Below, one piece after another: positions 1 through 6,060 of a stretch of DNA of 6,060 bases; position 1 is the stretch's first letter; each line of letters opens with the position of its first letter. The DNA is from Achromobacter sp. (lineage in GTDB: Bacteria; Pseudomonadota; Gammaproteobacteria; Burkholderiales; Burkholderiaceae_B): NCBI GenBank assembly GCA_003454835.1, contig DMTA01000577.1, positions 1-6,060 on the forward strand, in the 5' to 3' direction. The notes beneath the pieces are model-generated. The model was not told the origin of the DNA and searched no databases. It was given only the letters and a program-made list of their open reading frames with translations. Made by a program: the position numbers and the translations under genes.

Positions 1-1
1 C

Positions 2-154
2 CAGCCGCTGGGATGGGTCATGGTCGGCGGGCTGCTGGTCAGCCAGGTGCTGACGTTGTTCACCACACCCGCCGTGTACCTGTTCTTTCACCGGCTGGGC
101 CACCGCCGCGATGACCCCGCGCCGGCCGCCAACGCCGAAGGCCCGGTGAAATGA
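2..154 (+). CDS. mdtB: RND efflux transporter, MdtB/MuxB type, C-terminal fragment
   Basis: This is the 3' end of a gene that enters from the left edge: 50 codons, then TGA at 152-154. The frame is fixed by a clear match to the last membrane helix of RND transporters, with the stretch [20 protein letters not shown] at residues 8-27 of the fragment, followed by a short charged and Ala/Pro-rich cytoplasmic tail. Family knowledge: this helix (TM12) closes the inner-membrane domain of a proton-driven drug exporter. The assignment as the MdtB-like rather than MdtC-like copy rests on gene order, since a complete MdtC-type gene follows directly, and on the 'LTLFTTP' wording typical of MdtB. Its stop overlaps the next start by four bases (ATGA), which implies translational coupling and near-equal synthesis of the two subunits. 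The catalytic residues lie outside the window, so activity cannot be judged. Confidence 0.9.
   Translation, partial: QPLGWVMVGGLLVSQVLTLFTTPAVYLFFHRLGHRRDDPAPAANAEGPVK
137..141 (+). promoter_or_regulatory. Ribosome binding site of the MdtC-like gene
   Basis: GAAGG lies inside the last codons of the preceding transporter gene, nine bases before the ATG at 151. Together with the ATGA overlap at 151-154 it supports 151 as the true start and coupled translation of the two pump subunits. It matches only part of the Shine-Dalgarno consensus. Confidence 0.55.
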
Positions 155-3100
155 TCCGCGCATTGCTGCACCGGCCGGTCGCCTGCATTTTCCTGGCGCT
201 GGCGCTGACGCTGCTGGGCGCCGTGGCGTGGCGGCTGCTGCCGGTGGCGCCCTTGCCGCAGGTGGATTTTCCGACCATCGAAGTGCGGGCCGACCTGCCC
301 GGCGCCAGCCCCGAAAGCATGGCCAGCACGGTCGCCGCGCCGCTGGAAAGGGCGCTGGGCAGCATTGCGGGCGTCAGCTCGATGAGCTCGTCCAGCAACC
401 AGGGCTCGACGCGGGTGCAGCTGCAATTCGACCTGGACCGCAACATCGACGAAGCCGCCCGCGACGTGCAGGCCGCCATCAACGCCGCACGCGCCGAACT
501 GCCGGCCGGCATGCCCGGCAATCCCAGCTATCGCAAGGTCAACCCGTCGCAGGCGCCCATCATGGCGCTGGCGCTCAGCTCCGCCACGCGTCCCGCCGGC
601 CAGCTGTACGACCTGGGATCCACCGTGCTGGCGCAGAAGATCTCGCAGATCAGCGGCGTGGGCGAAGTGACGATGGGCGGCAGCTCGCTGCCGGCAGTGC
701 GCGTCCAGGTCAATCCGAACGCGCTGGCGCATTACGGCGTGGCGCTGGACGACGTGCGCGAAGCGATATCGAACGCCGCCCCCATGGGCCCGCAAGGCCA
801 GCTTGATTCGGCCGGCCAGCGATGGGAAGTCGGCACGCCCGAACAGCCGCGGCGCGCGCAGGACTACGACAGCCTCATCGTGCGCTACCAGGACGGCGCC
901 GTGATCCGGCTGTCGCAGGTGGCGCGCGTCAGCGATTCGGTCGAGAACCGCTACAGCAGCGGCTTTCACAACCGCAACCCGGCGGTCGTGCTCACCATCA
1001 GCCGCCAGCCGGGCTCGAACATCATCGAGACCATCGATGCCATCAACCAGGCCTTGCCGGGCCTGCGCCAACTCATGCCGGCCGACGTCGACCTGACCGT
1101 GGCGCTGGACCGCTCGCCGGGCATCAAGGCCACGCTGCGTGAAGCGCACATCACACTGGCGCTGGCGGCCGGGCTGGTCATTCTGGTGGTGTGGCTGTTC
1201 CTCGGCAATGCGCGCGCCGCGGCAATTCCCAGCGTGGCGATTCCGGTCTGCCTGATCGCCACCTTTGCCGTCATGTATGCGTGGGGCTTTTCGCTGAACA
1301 ACCTGTCGCTGATGGCGCTGATCGTGGCAGCGGGGCTGGTGGTGGACGACGCCATCGTCGTCCTGGAAAACATCTCGCGCCATCTGGAGCGCGGGCTTAC
1401 CCCGATCAAAGCCGCCCTGCGCGGCGTGCGCGAAGTGGGCTTCACACTGGTTGCGATGACCGTGGCGCTGAGCGTCGTGTTCGTGTCGATCCTGTTCATG
1501 GGCGGCCTGGTGGAACGGCTGTTCCGCGAGTTCTCGATCACGTTGGTAGCGGCCACCGTGATCTCGCTGGTCGTGTCCGTGGCCATCATTCCGGCGCTGT
1601 GCGCGCGCTGGCTGCGGCCCGTCAGTCACGCCGCGGCCAAGCCCTCGCGCATGCAGGCGGTGTTTGCCCGCATTCACGACTGGTATGGCGTGTCGCTATC
1701 GCGCGTTCTGGGCCACGCGCGCCTGACGTTGCTGCTGCTGGCCGGCGTCGTCGGGCTTAACGTCTATCTGTACGTCCAGGCGCCCAAGGGCTTTCTGCCG
1801 GTGCAGGACACCGGCCAGCTTATGGGCTTTGTGCGCGGCGACGACGGTTTCTCGTTTCAGGTCATGCAGCCCAAGATCGACCAGTACCGGCAGCTTGTGC
1901 TCCAGCACCCGGCGGTCGACGATGTTATCGGCTACAACGGCGGCGGCCTGGGCATCAGCAATTCGCTGTTCCTCATCCGCTTGAAGCCGGCCGCCCAACG
2001 CAAGGAGTCGTCCACCGAGGTCATCAACTGGATGCGCACCAACGCGCCAGCGGTGCCGGGCGGCATGTTCTTCCTGAACGTGGACCAGGACCTGCGCATG
2101 CCCGGCGGCTTCGGCAACTCCGGCGACCATGAACTGGCGATCATGGCCAGCGACGTGCCGGCGCTGCGGGAATGGGCGCGCAAGATCTCCAAGGCGATGC
2201 AGGAGATTCCCGAGCTGCGCGATGTCGACGTGCAAGGCGACGGCGCGACGCAGCAGGTCGTGATCGACATCGACCGCAGCGCGGCGCAGCGCCTGGGCGT
2301 GGACATGGACACCATCAGCAGCGTGCTGAGCAATTCGTTCAGCCAGCGGCAGGTCGCGACGCTGTACGACGCGATGAACCAGTACCGCGTCGTGCTGGAA
2401 CTGGACCCGCGCTACACCGAAGATCCGGAAGTCCTGGAGCAGGTGCACGTCGTGGCTGCCGACGGCAACCGCGTTCCGCTGACCGCGTTCGCCACCTACG
2501 ACAACGGGCTGGTCAACGACCGCGTCTACCACGATGGCCTGTTTGCCGCCGTGTGGGTCGGATTCTCGCTGGCGCCGGGGGTGTCGCTGGAACAGGGCTT
2601 GGCGGCCATCGATGCCGCAACGGCCAAGCTGATGGTGCCCTCGTATATCCAGACCCGCCTGGGCGGCGATGCACGCAACTTCCAGCAGAGCCTGCAAGAC
2701 CAGCCCTGGCTGATCCTGGGCGTGCTGGTCGCCATCTACCTGGTGCTGGGCATTCTTTACGAAAGCCCGCTGCATCCGCTGACGATCCTGTCCACGCTGC
2801 CGTCGGCCGGCGTCGGCGCGCTGCTGGCGCTGCGGCTGGCCGGCATCGAGTTCACCCTGATCGCCCTGCTGGGGCTGTTCCTGCTGGTGGGCATCGTCAT
2901 GAAGAACGCCATCCTGATGATCGACTTTGCCCTCAGCCTGGAGCGGCGCGAAAACCTGACGCCCGAACAGGCCATCCACCGCGCCGCCATGCTGCGCCTG
3001 CGGCCCATCGTCATGACCAACCTGGCGGGCCTGTTGGGCGCCCTCCCCCTGGTGCTGGGCATGGGCGAAGGGTCGGAATTGCGCCGCCCGCTGGGTGTGG

Positions 3101-3243
3101 CAATCGTTGGCGGGCTGATGATCAGCCAGTTCCTGACGCTCTATACGACGCCGATCGTGTATCTGGCACTGGAGCGGTTGCGGACGGGAGCTCGGACCGG
3201 GACGCGCGGACGGCGCGCCGTCGGCAGCGGGCAGGCAGAATGA
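151..3243 (+). CDS. mdtC: RND multidrug efflux transporter, MdtC/MuxC type
   Basis: This is a complete inner-membrane proton/drug antiporter of 1030 aa, close to the 1025 aa of E. coli MdtC. TM1 is at about residues 8-30 and is followed by the signature [16 protein letters not shown]. The first large periplasmic loop runs from about 31 to 332. TM2-TM6 lie at about 334-485, TM7 at about 525-543, the second periplasmic loop at about 544-850, and TM8-TM12 at about 852-1006. The proton-relay residues are intact: Asp399-Asp400 in TM4 ([13 protein letters not shown]), Lys918 in TM10 ([15 protein letters not shown]), and Arg949, which aligns with AcrB Arg971. The pump should therefore be active. Family knowledge: MdtB and MdtC form a mixed trimer fed by the adaptor MdtA, while in Pseudomonas MuxB/MuxC work with the dedicated channel OpmB. 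The start overlaps the upstream stop, and the Arg-rich tail ends at TGA 3241-3243. The substrate cannot be read from the sequence. MdtC versus MuxC is a naming choice, and assignment to the RND family is certain. Confidence 0.95.
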   Translation: MIRALLHRPVACIFLALALTLLGAVAWRLLPVAPLPQVDFPTIEVRADLPGASPESMASTVAAPLERALGSIAGVSSMSSSSNQGSTRVQLQFDLDRNIDEAARDVQAAINAARAELPAGMPGNPSYRKVNPSQAPIMALALSSATRPAGQLYDLGSTVLAQKISQISGVGEVTMGGSSLPAVRVQVNPNALAHYGVALDDVREAISNAAPMGPQGQLDSAGQRWEVGTPEQPRRAQDYDSLIVRYQDGAVIRLSQVARVSDSVENRYSSGFHNRNPAVVLTISRQPGSNIIETIDAINQALPGLRQLMPADVDLTVALDRSPGIKATLREAHITLALAAGLVILVVWLFLGNARAAAIPSVAIPVCLIATFAVMYAWGFSLNNLSLMALIVAAGLVVDDAIVVLENISRHLERGLTPIKAALRGVREVGFTLVAMTVALSVVFVSILFMGGLVERLFREFSITLVAATVISLVVSVAIIPALCARWLRPVSHAAAKPSRMQAVFARIHDWYGVSLSRVLGHARLTLLLLAGVVGLNVYLYVQAPKGFLPVQDTGQLMGFVRGDDGFSFQVMQPKIDQYRQLVLQHPAVDDVIGYNGGGLGISNSLFLIRLKPAAQRKESSTEVINWMRTNAPAVPGGMFFLNVDQDLRMPGGFGNSGDHELAIMASDVPALREWARKISKAMQEIPELRDVDVQGDGATQQVVIDIDRSAAQRLGVDMDTISSVLSNSFSQRQVATLYDAMNQYRVVLELDPRYTEDPEVLEQVHVVAADGNRVPLTAFATYDNGLVNDRVYHDGLFAAVWVGFSLAPGVSLEQGLAAIDAATAKLMVPSYIQTRLGGDARNFQQSLQDQPWLILGVLVAIYLVLGILYESPLHPLTILSTLPSAGVGALLALRLAGIEFTLIALLGLFLLVGIVMKNAILMIDFALSLERRENLTPEQAIHRAAMLRLRPIVMTNLAGLLGALPLVLGMGEGSELRRPLGVAIVGGLMISQFLTLYTTPIVYLALERLRTGARTGTRGRRAVGSGQAE

Positions 3244-3287
3244 ACAAATCAAAAAAATCCTACAGCGTCGAATATCCCGATACATGA
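3240..3287 (+). other. Possible 15-codon mini-ORF overlapping the pump stop codon
   Basis: An ATG at 3240-3242 overlaps the TGA of the MdtC-like gene in the ATGA arrangement also seen at 151-154. It opens a 15-codon frame ([15 protein letters not shown]) that ends at TGA 3285-3287. The upstream bases are purine- and G-rich (gcgggcaggcaga), so ribosomes finishing the pump gene could restart here. It may be the relic start of whatever gene originally followed the pump, a leader peptide, or chance. The peptide resembles nothing I recognise and is not the start of a lipoprotein signal. Confidence 0.2.
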
Positions 3288-3347
3288 CAATTTGTGCTGG
3301 CATTTTTCACCAGAGGCGCACGCCGCCGCCCGCGCCAGCACCTACAC
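3244..3347 (+). other. AT-rich spacer between the pump and pyruvyl transferase genes
   Basis: This 104-base gap follows the pump stop. Its first part is strikingly AT-rich for this window: 23 of 60 bases are G or C in 3241-3300, including a run of seven A at 3251-3257. It could hold the promoter of the next gene, and ATGACA at 3284-3289 resembles a -35 box. However, I see no -10 hexamer at proper spacing, so I do not call a promoter. I see no terminator hairpin after the pump gene, so read-through from the efflux operon is possible. Confidence 0.5.
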
Positions 3348-4340
3348 ATGTACACGCAGAAAATCGGCTATCTCGAATTCCGGTACGGCGCCGACCCCAA
3401 GCGCCAGACCGCAAACGTCGGCGACAGTATTCAATCCATCGCGGTGCGACGCCTGCTCAAACGGCTCGCCATTGACGAGGCCAATATCGTTGGCGTCGAC
3501 CGGGATTCTCTGAAGCAGTACGCGGGACCGCCCGTGAAGCTCATCATGAACGGCTGTTTCAACGAACGCTGTTTTCCCCTGCCCTCGCAGATCACCCCGA
3601 TCTTCTTCGGCTTCAATGCGGAATCCGAATCGGTCATCACGAAGAACAAGGAACTGTTCAAGCGACATCAGCCCATCGGTTGCCGGGACAATGCCACGAA
3701 GCAGATGTTCGACAGACACCGCATTACGGCATACGTGACGGGCTGTGCGACGCTGACGCTGGACCGGCGCACCGAAGCCGCGGATATCGCGGCCGCGCCG
3801 GTCATCGCGTTCGGGGCGGGGTCCGGCGTCCTCCAGCAAAAGCTGCTCGAAATTATCCCGAAGCCTCTCCTTGAACATGCACGCCTCATCTACCAACGGG
3901 AACCCGTCCGCGAAATACCGTTGAGCGACGATTCGGTTGGCAAAATGAACACGTTGGCACACACGTATCTGGACGTATACACGAAAGCGTCGGTGGTCGT
4001 GACACCGCTGCTTCACGTTGCAAGTCCCTGTGTCGCCATGGGCATTCCCGTGGTGCTGGCTCGGCGCGACAGGGACGACCGGTTTACGGCAATTGACCGG
4101 CTGCTCCCGGTGTATACGCCTACCGAGTTTTCTTCAATAGACTGGCGGGGTCGCCCCCTCGACATCGAGCCGTTGAAAAGCGCCATGCTCAATGTGGCGC
4201 GGCACTTGCTCGACGACCTGAAGCCCGCGGACGACGACCTGGCCACGCTGTCGAAATGCTATGCGTCCCGCCCGGTACTGCAGCCGCCCAAAACGTCGAA
4301 GCGCCGCTGGCGTCTTCGGAACCTTTTCGGCAAGCGCTGA
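3348..4340 (+). CDS. Polysaccharide pyruvyl transferase family protein
   Basis: This 330-aa soluble protein has the hallmarks of the polysaccharide pyruvyl transferase family (PF04230), whose members transfer pyruvate from phosphoenolpyruvate to sugars as a ketal on exopolysaccharides and cell-wall glycans. Motifs in order are NVGDSIQSIA (residues 23-32), LIMNGCF (65-71), PIGCRDNAT (109-117), AYVTGCATLTL (128-138) and a C-terminal VVVTPLLHVASPCVAMGIPV (216-235). There is no signal peptide or membrane segment, so it should be cytoplasmic, and the C-terminus is strongly basic. The usual Ser-Arg-Leu-His of the last motif reads Pro-Leu-Leu-His here (220-223), so the conserved Arg is Leu221. I chose ATG 3348 because family similarity begins at once (KIGYLEF). 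An in-frame GTG at 3294 would add 18 mostly basic residues, and neither start has a clear ribosome site. The gene interrupts an efflux operon and its G+C is lower than its neighbours', suggesting acquisition. The family call is firm, but the acceptor sugar and any real activity are unknown. Confidence 0.85.
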   Translation: MYTQKIGYLEFRYGADPKRQTANVGDSIQSIAVRRLLKRLAIDEANIVGVDRDSLKQYAGPPVKLIMNGCFNERCFPLPSQITPIFFGFNAESESVITKNKELFKRHQPIGCRDNATKQMFDRHRITAYVTGCATLTLDRRTEAADIAAAPVIAFGAGSGVLQQKLLEIIPKPLLEHARLIYQREPVREIPLSDDSVGKMNTLAHTYLDVYTKASVVVTPLLHVASPCVAMGIPVVLARRDRDDRFTAIDRLLPVYTPTEFSSIDWRGRPLDIEPLKSAMLNVARHLLDDLKPADDDLATLSKCYASRPVLQPPKTSKRRWRLRNLFGKR

Positions 4341-4370
4341 CAGCACTGGCGAAACCGCCACTACCGCGCT
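4333..4370 (+). other. Nested inverted repeats at the end of the pyruvyl transferase gene
   Basis: An outer 5-bp stem, AGCGC (4333-4337) with GCGCT (4366-4370), encloses a perfect inner hairpin, TGGCG (4347-4351), loop AAAC, CGCCA (4356-4360). It straddles the stop codon at 4338-4340. No T-run follows, so it is not a standard intrinsic terminator. It could slow 3' exonucleases or be chance in GC-rich DNA. Confidence 0.3.
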
Positions 4371-4620
4371 GGGGCCGCCTTGATGCTTTACCTTTCGCTG
4401 GCAGCGGCAACGAAAGGTGAATAGAATCGATCACACAAGAGCTGGCGGATCCACCCCGGCGTTCGAAGTCGCCGTCTGCGGGTTCGTTCGGGTAACGCGG
4501 TTGCCGTCTCGCACGGCATGACCGCGTTGGCGCCCGGCGCTCCGGTGTCCAGAGCGCGCGATGGTATCCCCTCGCCCGCATGGACAGTTGCAGTTTGGCC
4601 TCTGACAGACCTGGTGCCCA
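4341..4620 (+). other. Noncoding gap before the outer-membrane channel gene
   Basis: This 280-base stretch has no convincing gene. Open frames on both strands show no family motif, have no ribosome site and look like by-products of high G+C. Besides the inverted repeats at 4333-4370 and 4387-4421, it holds a short hairpin, TGCCGT (4502-4507) with ACGGCA (4513-4518) around a 5-base loop. G+C is about 47% in 4381-4440 and 70-75% in 4441-4560, so the edge of the low-G+C segment probably lies near 4440. No tRNA, insertion-sequence end or clear promoter is visible. If the channel gene has its own promoter, it must lie here. Confidence 0.5.
4387..4421 (+). terminator. Inverted repeat, possible weak terminator or RNA-stability hairpin
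   Basis: TTTACCTTTCG (4387-4397) pairs with CGAAAGGTGAA (4411-4421) over 11 bp, with one T-G wobble and a 13-base loop. It is the longest inverted repeat I found between genes. It starts 46 bases after the pyruvyl transferase stop, a plausible place to end that transcript. No T-run follows on either strand, so intrinsic termination is doubtful. An operator or RNA-processing site is an alternative. Confidence 0.35.
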
Positions 4621-6051
4621 ATGTGGCCGATGACTTGTTCGAATCGACTGCTGCTGACCGGCGTGCTGTGCCTGGCCGGTTGCGTGCAGGTGGGGCCCGA
4701 CTTCGAGCCCCAGCGTGTCGACTGGTCCAGCCAGTGGGACACGCCCGCGCTGCAACAGGCCACCGAATCCGGCGCCCACCCGGATGCCCGGCAATGGTGG
4801 CGCATCTTTGACGACCCCGTTCTTGAATCCCTGATCGCCCAGGCCGACGCGCACAATCCGGGCGTGCAGGTGGCCGGCCTGCAGATCATGGAGGCGCGCG
4901 CCCAACTTGGCATTGCCCGCAGCGGGCTATATCCGCAATCCCAGGTTGTCGGTGCGGACGCGCTGTACCAGCATCGGTCATCGCGCTCGTCGGAAGGCAA
5001 TCCGCGGCCCAGCAGCTTCTGGCAATACAGCGCGGGCTTCACGATCGGCTGGGAGCTGGATTTCTGGGGCCGTTTCAGCCGCGCCGTCGAATCCGCGGAC
5101 GCCGCCTACTTCGCGGCCGAGGCCAATCGCGAAGACGTGCTGGTGCTGCTGCACGCGCAGGTCGCCGAAAGCTATTACGCGCTGCGCACGGCCGAGGCGC
5201 GGCTGCGCATTGCCCGCGACAATGCCGCCATCCAGAAGCGTAGCTACGAGATCACCGAGCGCCTTTTCACCAGCGGCGAGACCGACGAACTGGACCTGCA
5301 GCAGGCGCGCACGCAGTACCTTGGTACGCTCAGCACCATCCCGGAGTTCGAAAGCCAGATCGCGCGCACCCGCAACGCGCTGGCGGTGCTGGTCGGCAAG
5401 CCGCCCGGCCCCATGCCGGCGTTGCCCGACCTGACGGCCCGGGAGGCCGTGATCCCGCTGATAGACCGGGCGGTGCTGCAGGACGTGCCCGCCAACCTGC
5501 TGCTGCGGCGTCCGGACATCCGCGCCGCCGAGCTGCGGATCGCGGCGCAATCGGCGCAGGTGGGCGTGGCCAAGGCCGATCTCTACCCTTCGTTGACCCT
5601 GCTGGGCAGCATCGCCTGGACCGCGACGTCACTGGCCGGCACGTCGGGCGGCGCGGCGCTGTTTGCCGGCCCCAGCCTGACCTGGAACGTGTTCGACCAT
5701 GGCCGGATCACCAACACGGTCCGCCTGCAGGACGCGCGGTTGCAGCAGCTAATCGTCATCTACCAGGACGCCGTGCGCCAGGCGGCGCGCGAAGCCGACG
5801 ACGCCGCCACCGGGCTGATCAAGGCGCTGGAGCGCGACGGCATCCTCTACGACTCTGCCCTGGCGGCCAAGCGCTCGTTGACGCTGGCGACCGCGCTGTA
5901 CCGCGAGGGCTATTCCGACTTCCAGCGGGTACTGGACGCGCAGCGTGCGCTGGCGACGCAGCAGGACACGTATCTGGTGAACCGGGGCAACGCCGTGCGC
6001 GACCTGATCGCGCTGTACAAGGCGGTGGGCGGCGGCTGGTACAGCGACTAG
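4621..6051 (+). CDS. Outer-membrane efflux lipoprotein, NodT/OpmB type
   Basis: This complete 476-aa outer-membrane factor forms the TolC-like trimeric exit duct of a tripartite efflux pump. The N-terminus is a lipoprotein signal with lipobox Leu18-Ala19-Gly20-Cys21. Val follows Cys21 instead of Asp, which fits outer-membrane sorting. Two repeated efflux-protein domains (PF02321) follow, at roughly residues 60-260 and 280-470, mostly long helices. NodT-family landmarks are ELDFWGRF (145-152), the conserved LLLRRPDIRAAELRIAAQ (293-310) and VGVAKADLYPSLTLLGSI just after it. The protein ends Gly-Gly-Trp-Tyr-Ser-Asp. ATG 4621 is the first start after an in-frame TGA at 4603. ATG 4630 would give an 18-residue signal and is equally plausible, and neither has a visible ribosome site. 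In MuxABC-OpmB-like operons this gene follows the second RND gene directly; here 1.4 kb separate them. OpmB-like is an inference from context. Confidence 0.93.
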   Translation: MWPMTCSNRLLLTGVLCLAGCVQVGPDFEPQRVDWSSQWDTPALQQATESGAHPDARQWWRIFDDPVLESLIAQADAHNPGVQVAGLQIMEARAQLGIARSGLYPQSQVVGADALYQHRSSRSSEGNPRPSSFWQYSAGFTIGWELDFWGRFSRAVESADAAYFAAEANREDVLVLLHAQVAESYYALRTAEARLRIARDNAAIQKRSYEITERLFTSGETDELDLQQARTQYLGTLSTIPEFESQIARTRNALAVLVGKPPGPMPALPDLTAREAVIPLIDRAVLQDVPANLLLRRPDIRAAELRIAAQSAQVGVAKADLYPSLTLLGSIAWTATSLAGTSGGAALFAGPSLTWNVFDHGRITNTVRLQDARLQQLIVIYQDAVRQAAREADDAATGLIKALERDGILYDSALAAKRSLTLATALYREGYSDFQRVLDAQRALATQQDTYLVNRGNAVRDLIALYKAVGGGWYSD

Positions 6052-6060
6052 CCCGTGATT

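Noticed and set aside
2172..3287. Long + strand frame of 371 codons overlapping the 3' half of the pump gene
   Set aside because: It is an Arg/Ala/Gly-rich shifted-frame shadow of the transporter. Only its last 15 codons, after 3240, were kept as a possible mini-ORF.
3286..3294. Short symmetrical ACAATTTGT in the AT-rich spacer as an operator
   Set aside because: Four-base arms around a single base are expected by chance in AT-rich DNA, and there is no promoter nearby to control.
88..3303. Two very long open frames on the - strand (88-1677 and 1696-3303, over 520 codons each) opposite the pump gene
   Set aside because: They are rich in Arg, His, Gln and Ala with no recognisable domain, and mirror the third-position G/C bias of the real gene. 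The + strand reading is an unmistakable RND transporter.
4471..4509. Repeated GCCGTCT (4471-4477 and 4503-4509) as a repeat element
   Set aside because: Two copies of seven bases in a 70% G+C stretch are not significant, and no third copy or regular spacing was seen.
3244..4620. Insertion sequence, integrase, attachment site or flanking direct repeats around the apparent insert
   Set aside because: I found no transposase remnant, terminal inverted repeats, tRNA end or convincing target duplication at the edges. The acquisition idea rests only on composition and gene order.
4518..4811. 97-codon + strand frame running into the channel gene
   Set aside because: It overlaps the lipoprotein start in another frame, has no motif or ribosome site, and its composition fits a shadow frame.
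4189..5042. Overlapping - strand frames across the gap and the start of the channel gene
   Set aside because: They are low-complexity, Arg/Ala/Gly-rich translations without domains, running opposite two well-supported + strand genes.

Overview
The window looks like the chromosome of a high-GC Gram-negative bacterium, most probably a betaproteobacterium of the Alcaligenaceae (Bordetella/Achromobacter type). This placement is an inference from the strong G/C third-position bias, the style of the efflux proteins and the tandem-RND operon; no marker gene fixes the genus. All supported genes lie on the + strand.

Region 1 (1-3243) is the end of one RND efflux transporter gene (MdtB/MuxB type, last 50 codons) and a complete second one (MdtC/MuxC type, 1030 aa). 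They are joined by an ATGA stop/start overlap at 151-154. Paired RND genes of this kind encode the two unlike subunits of a heterotrimeric inner-membrane pump. The periplasmic adaptor (MdtA/MuxA) should lie just upstream, outside the window.

Region 2 (3244-4620) breaks the efflux operon. A short AT-rich spacer leads into a 330-aa protein of the polysaccharide pyruvyl transferase family (3348-4340). A 280-base noncoding stretch with three inverted repeats follows. By hand count, base composition falls from about 72% G+C near the end of the pump gene (2941-3000) to 38% in the spacer (3241-3300). It is roughly 47-58% in the middle of the pyruvyl transferase gene and returns to 70-75% around 4441-4560. 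This suggests that a cargo gene was inserted between pump and exit channel.

Region 3 (4621-6051) is a complete NodT-type outer-membrane efflux lipoprotein (476 aa, lipobox Cys21), the expected OpmB-like partner of the pump.

Working model: adaptor (upstream) + MdtB-like + MdtC-like + outer-membrane channel form a MuxABC-OpmB/MdtABC-like tripartite exporter spanning both membranes. The pyruvyl transferase family gene sits between the pump and its channel, has no known role in efflux, and lacks the Arg of the usual Arg-Leu-His motif. This interruption, and how the channel gene is still expressed, are the main points of interest. I found no insertion sequence, CRISPR array, tRNA or rRNA.
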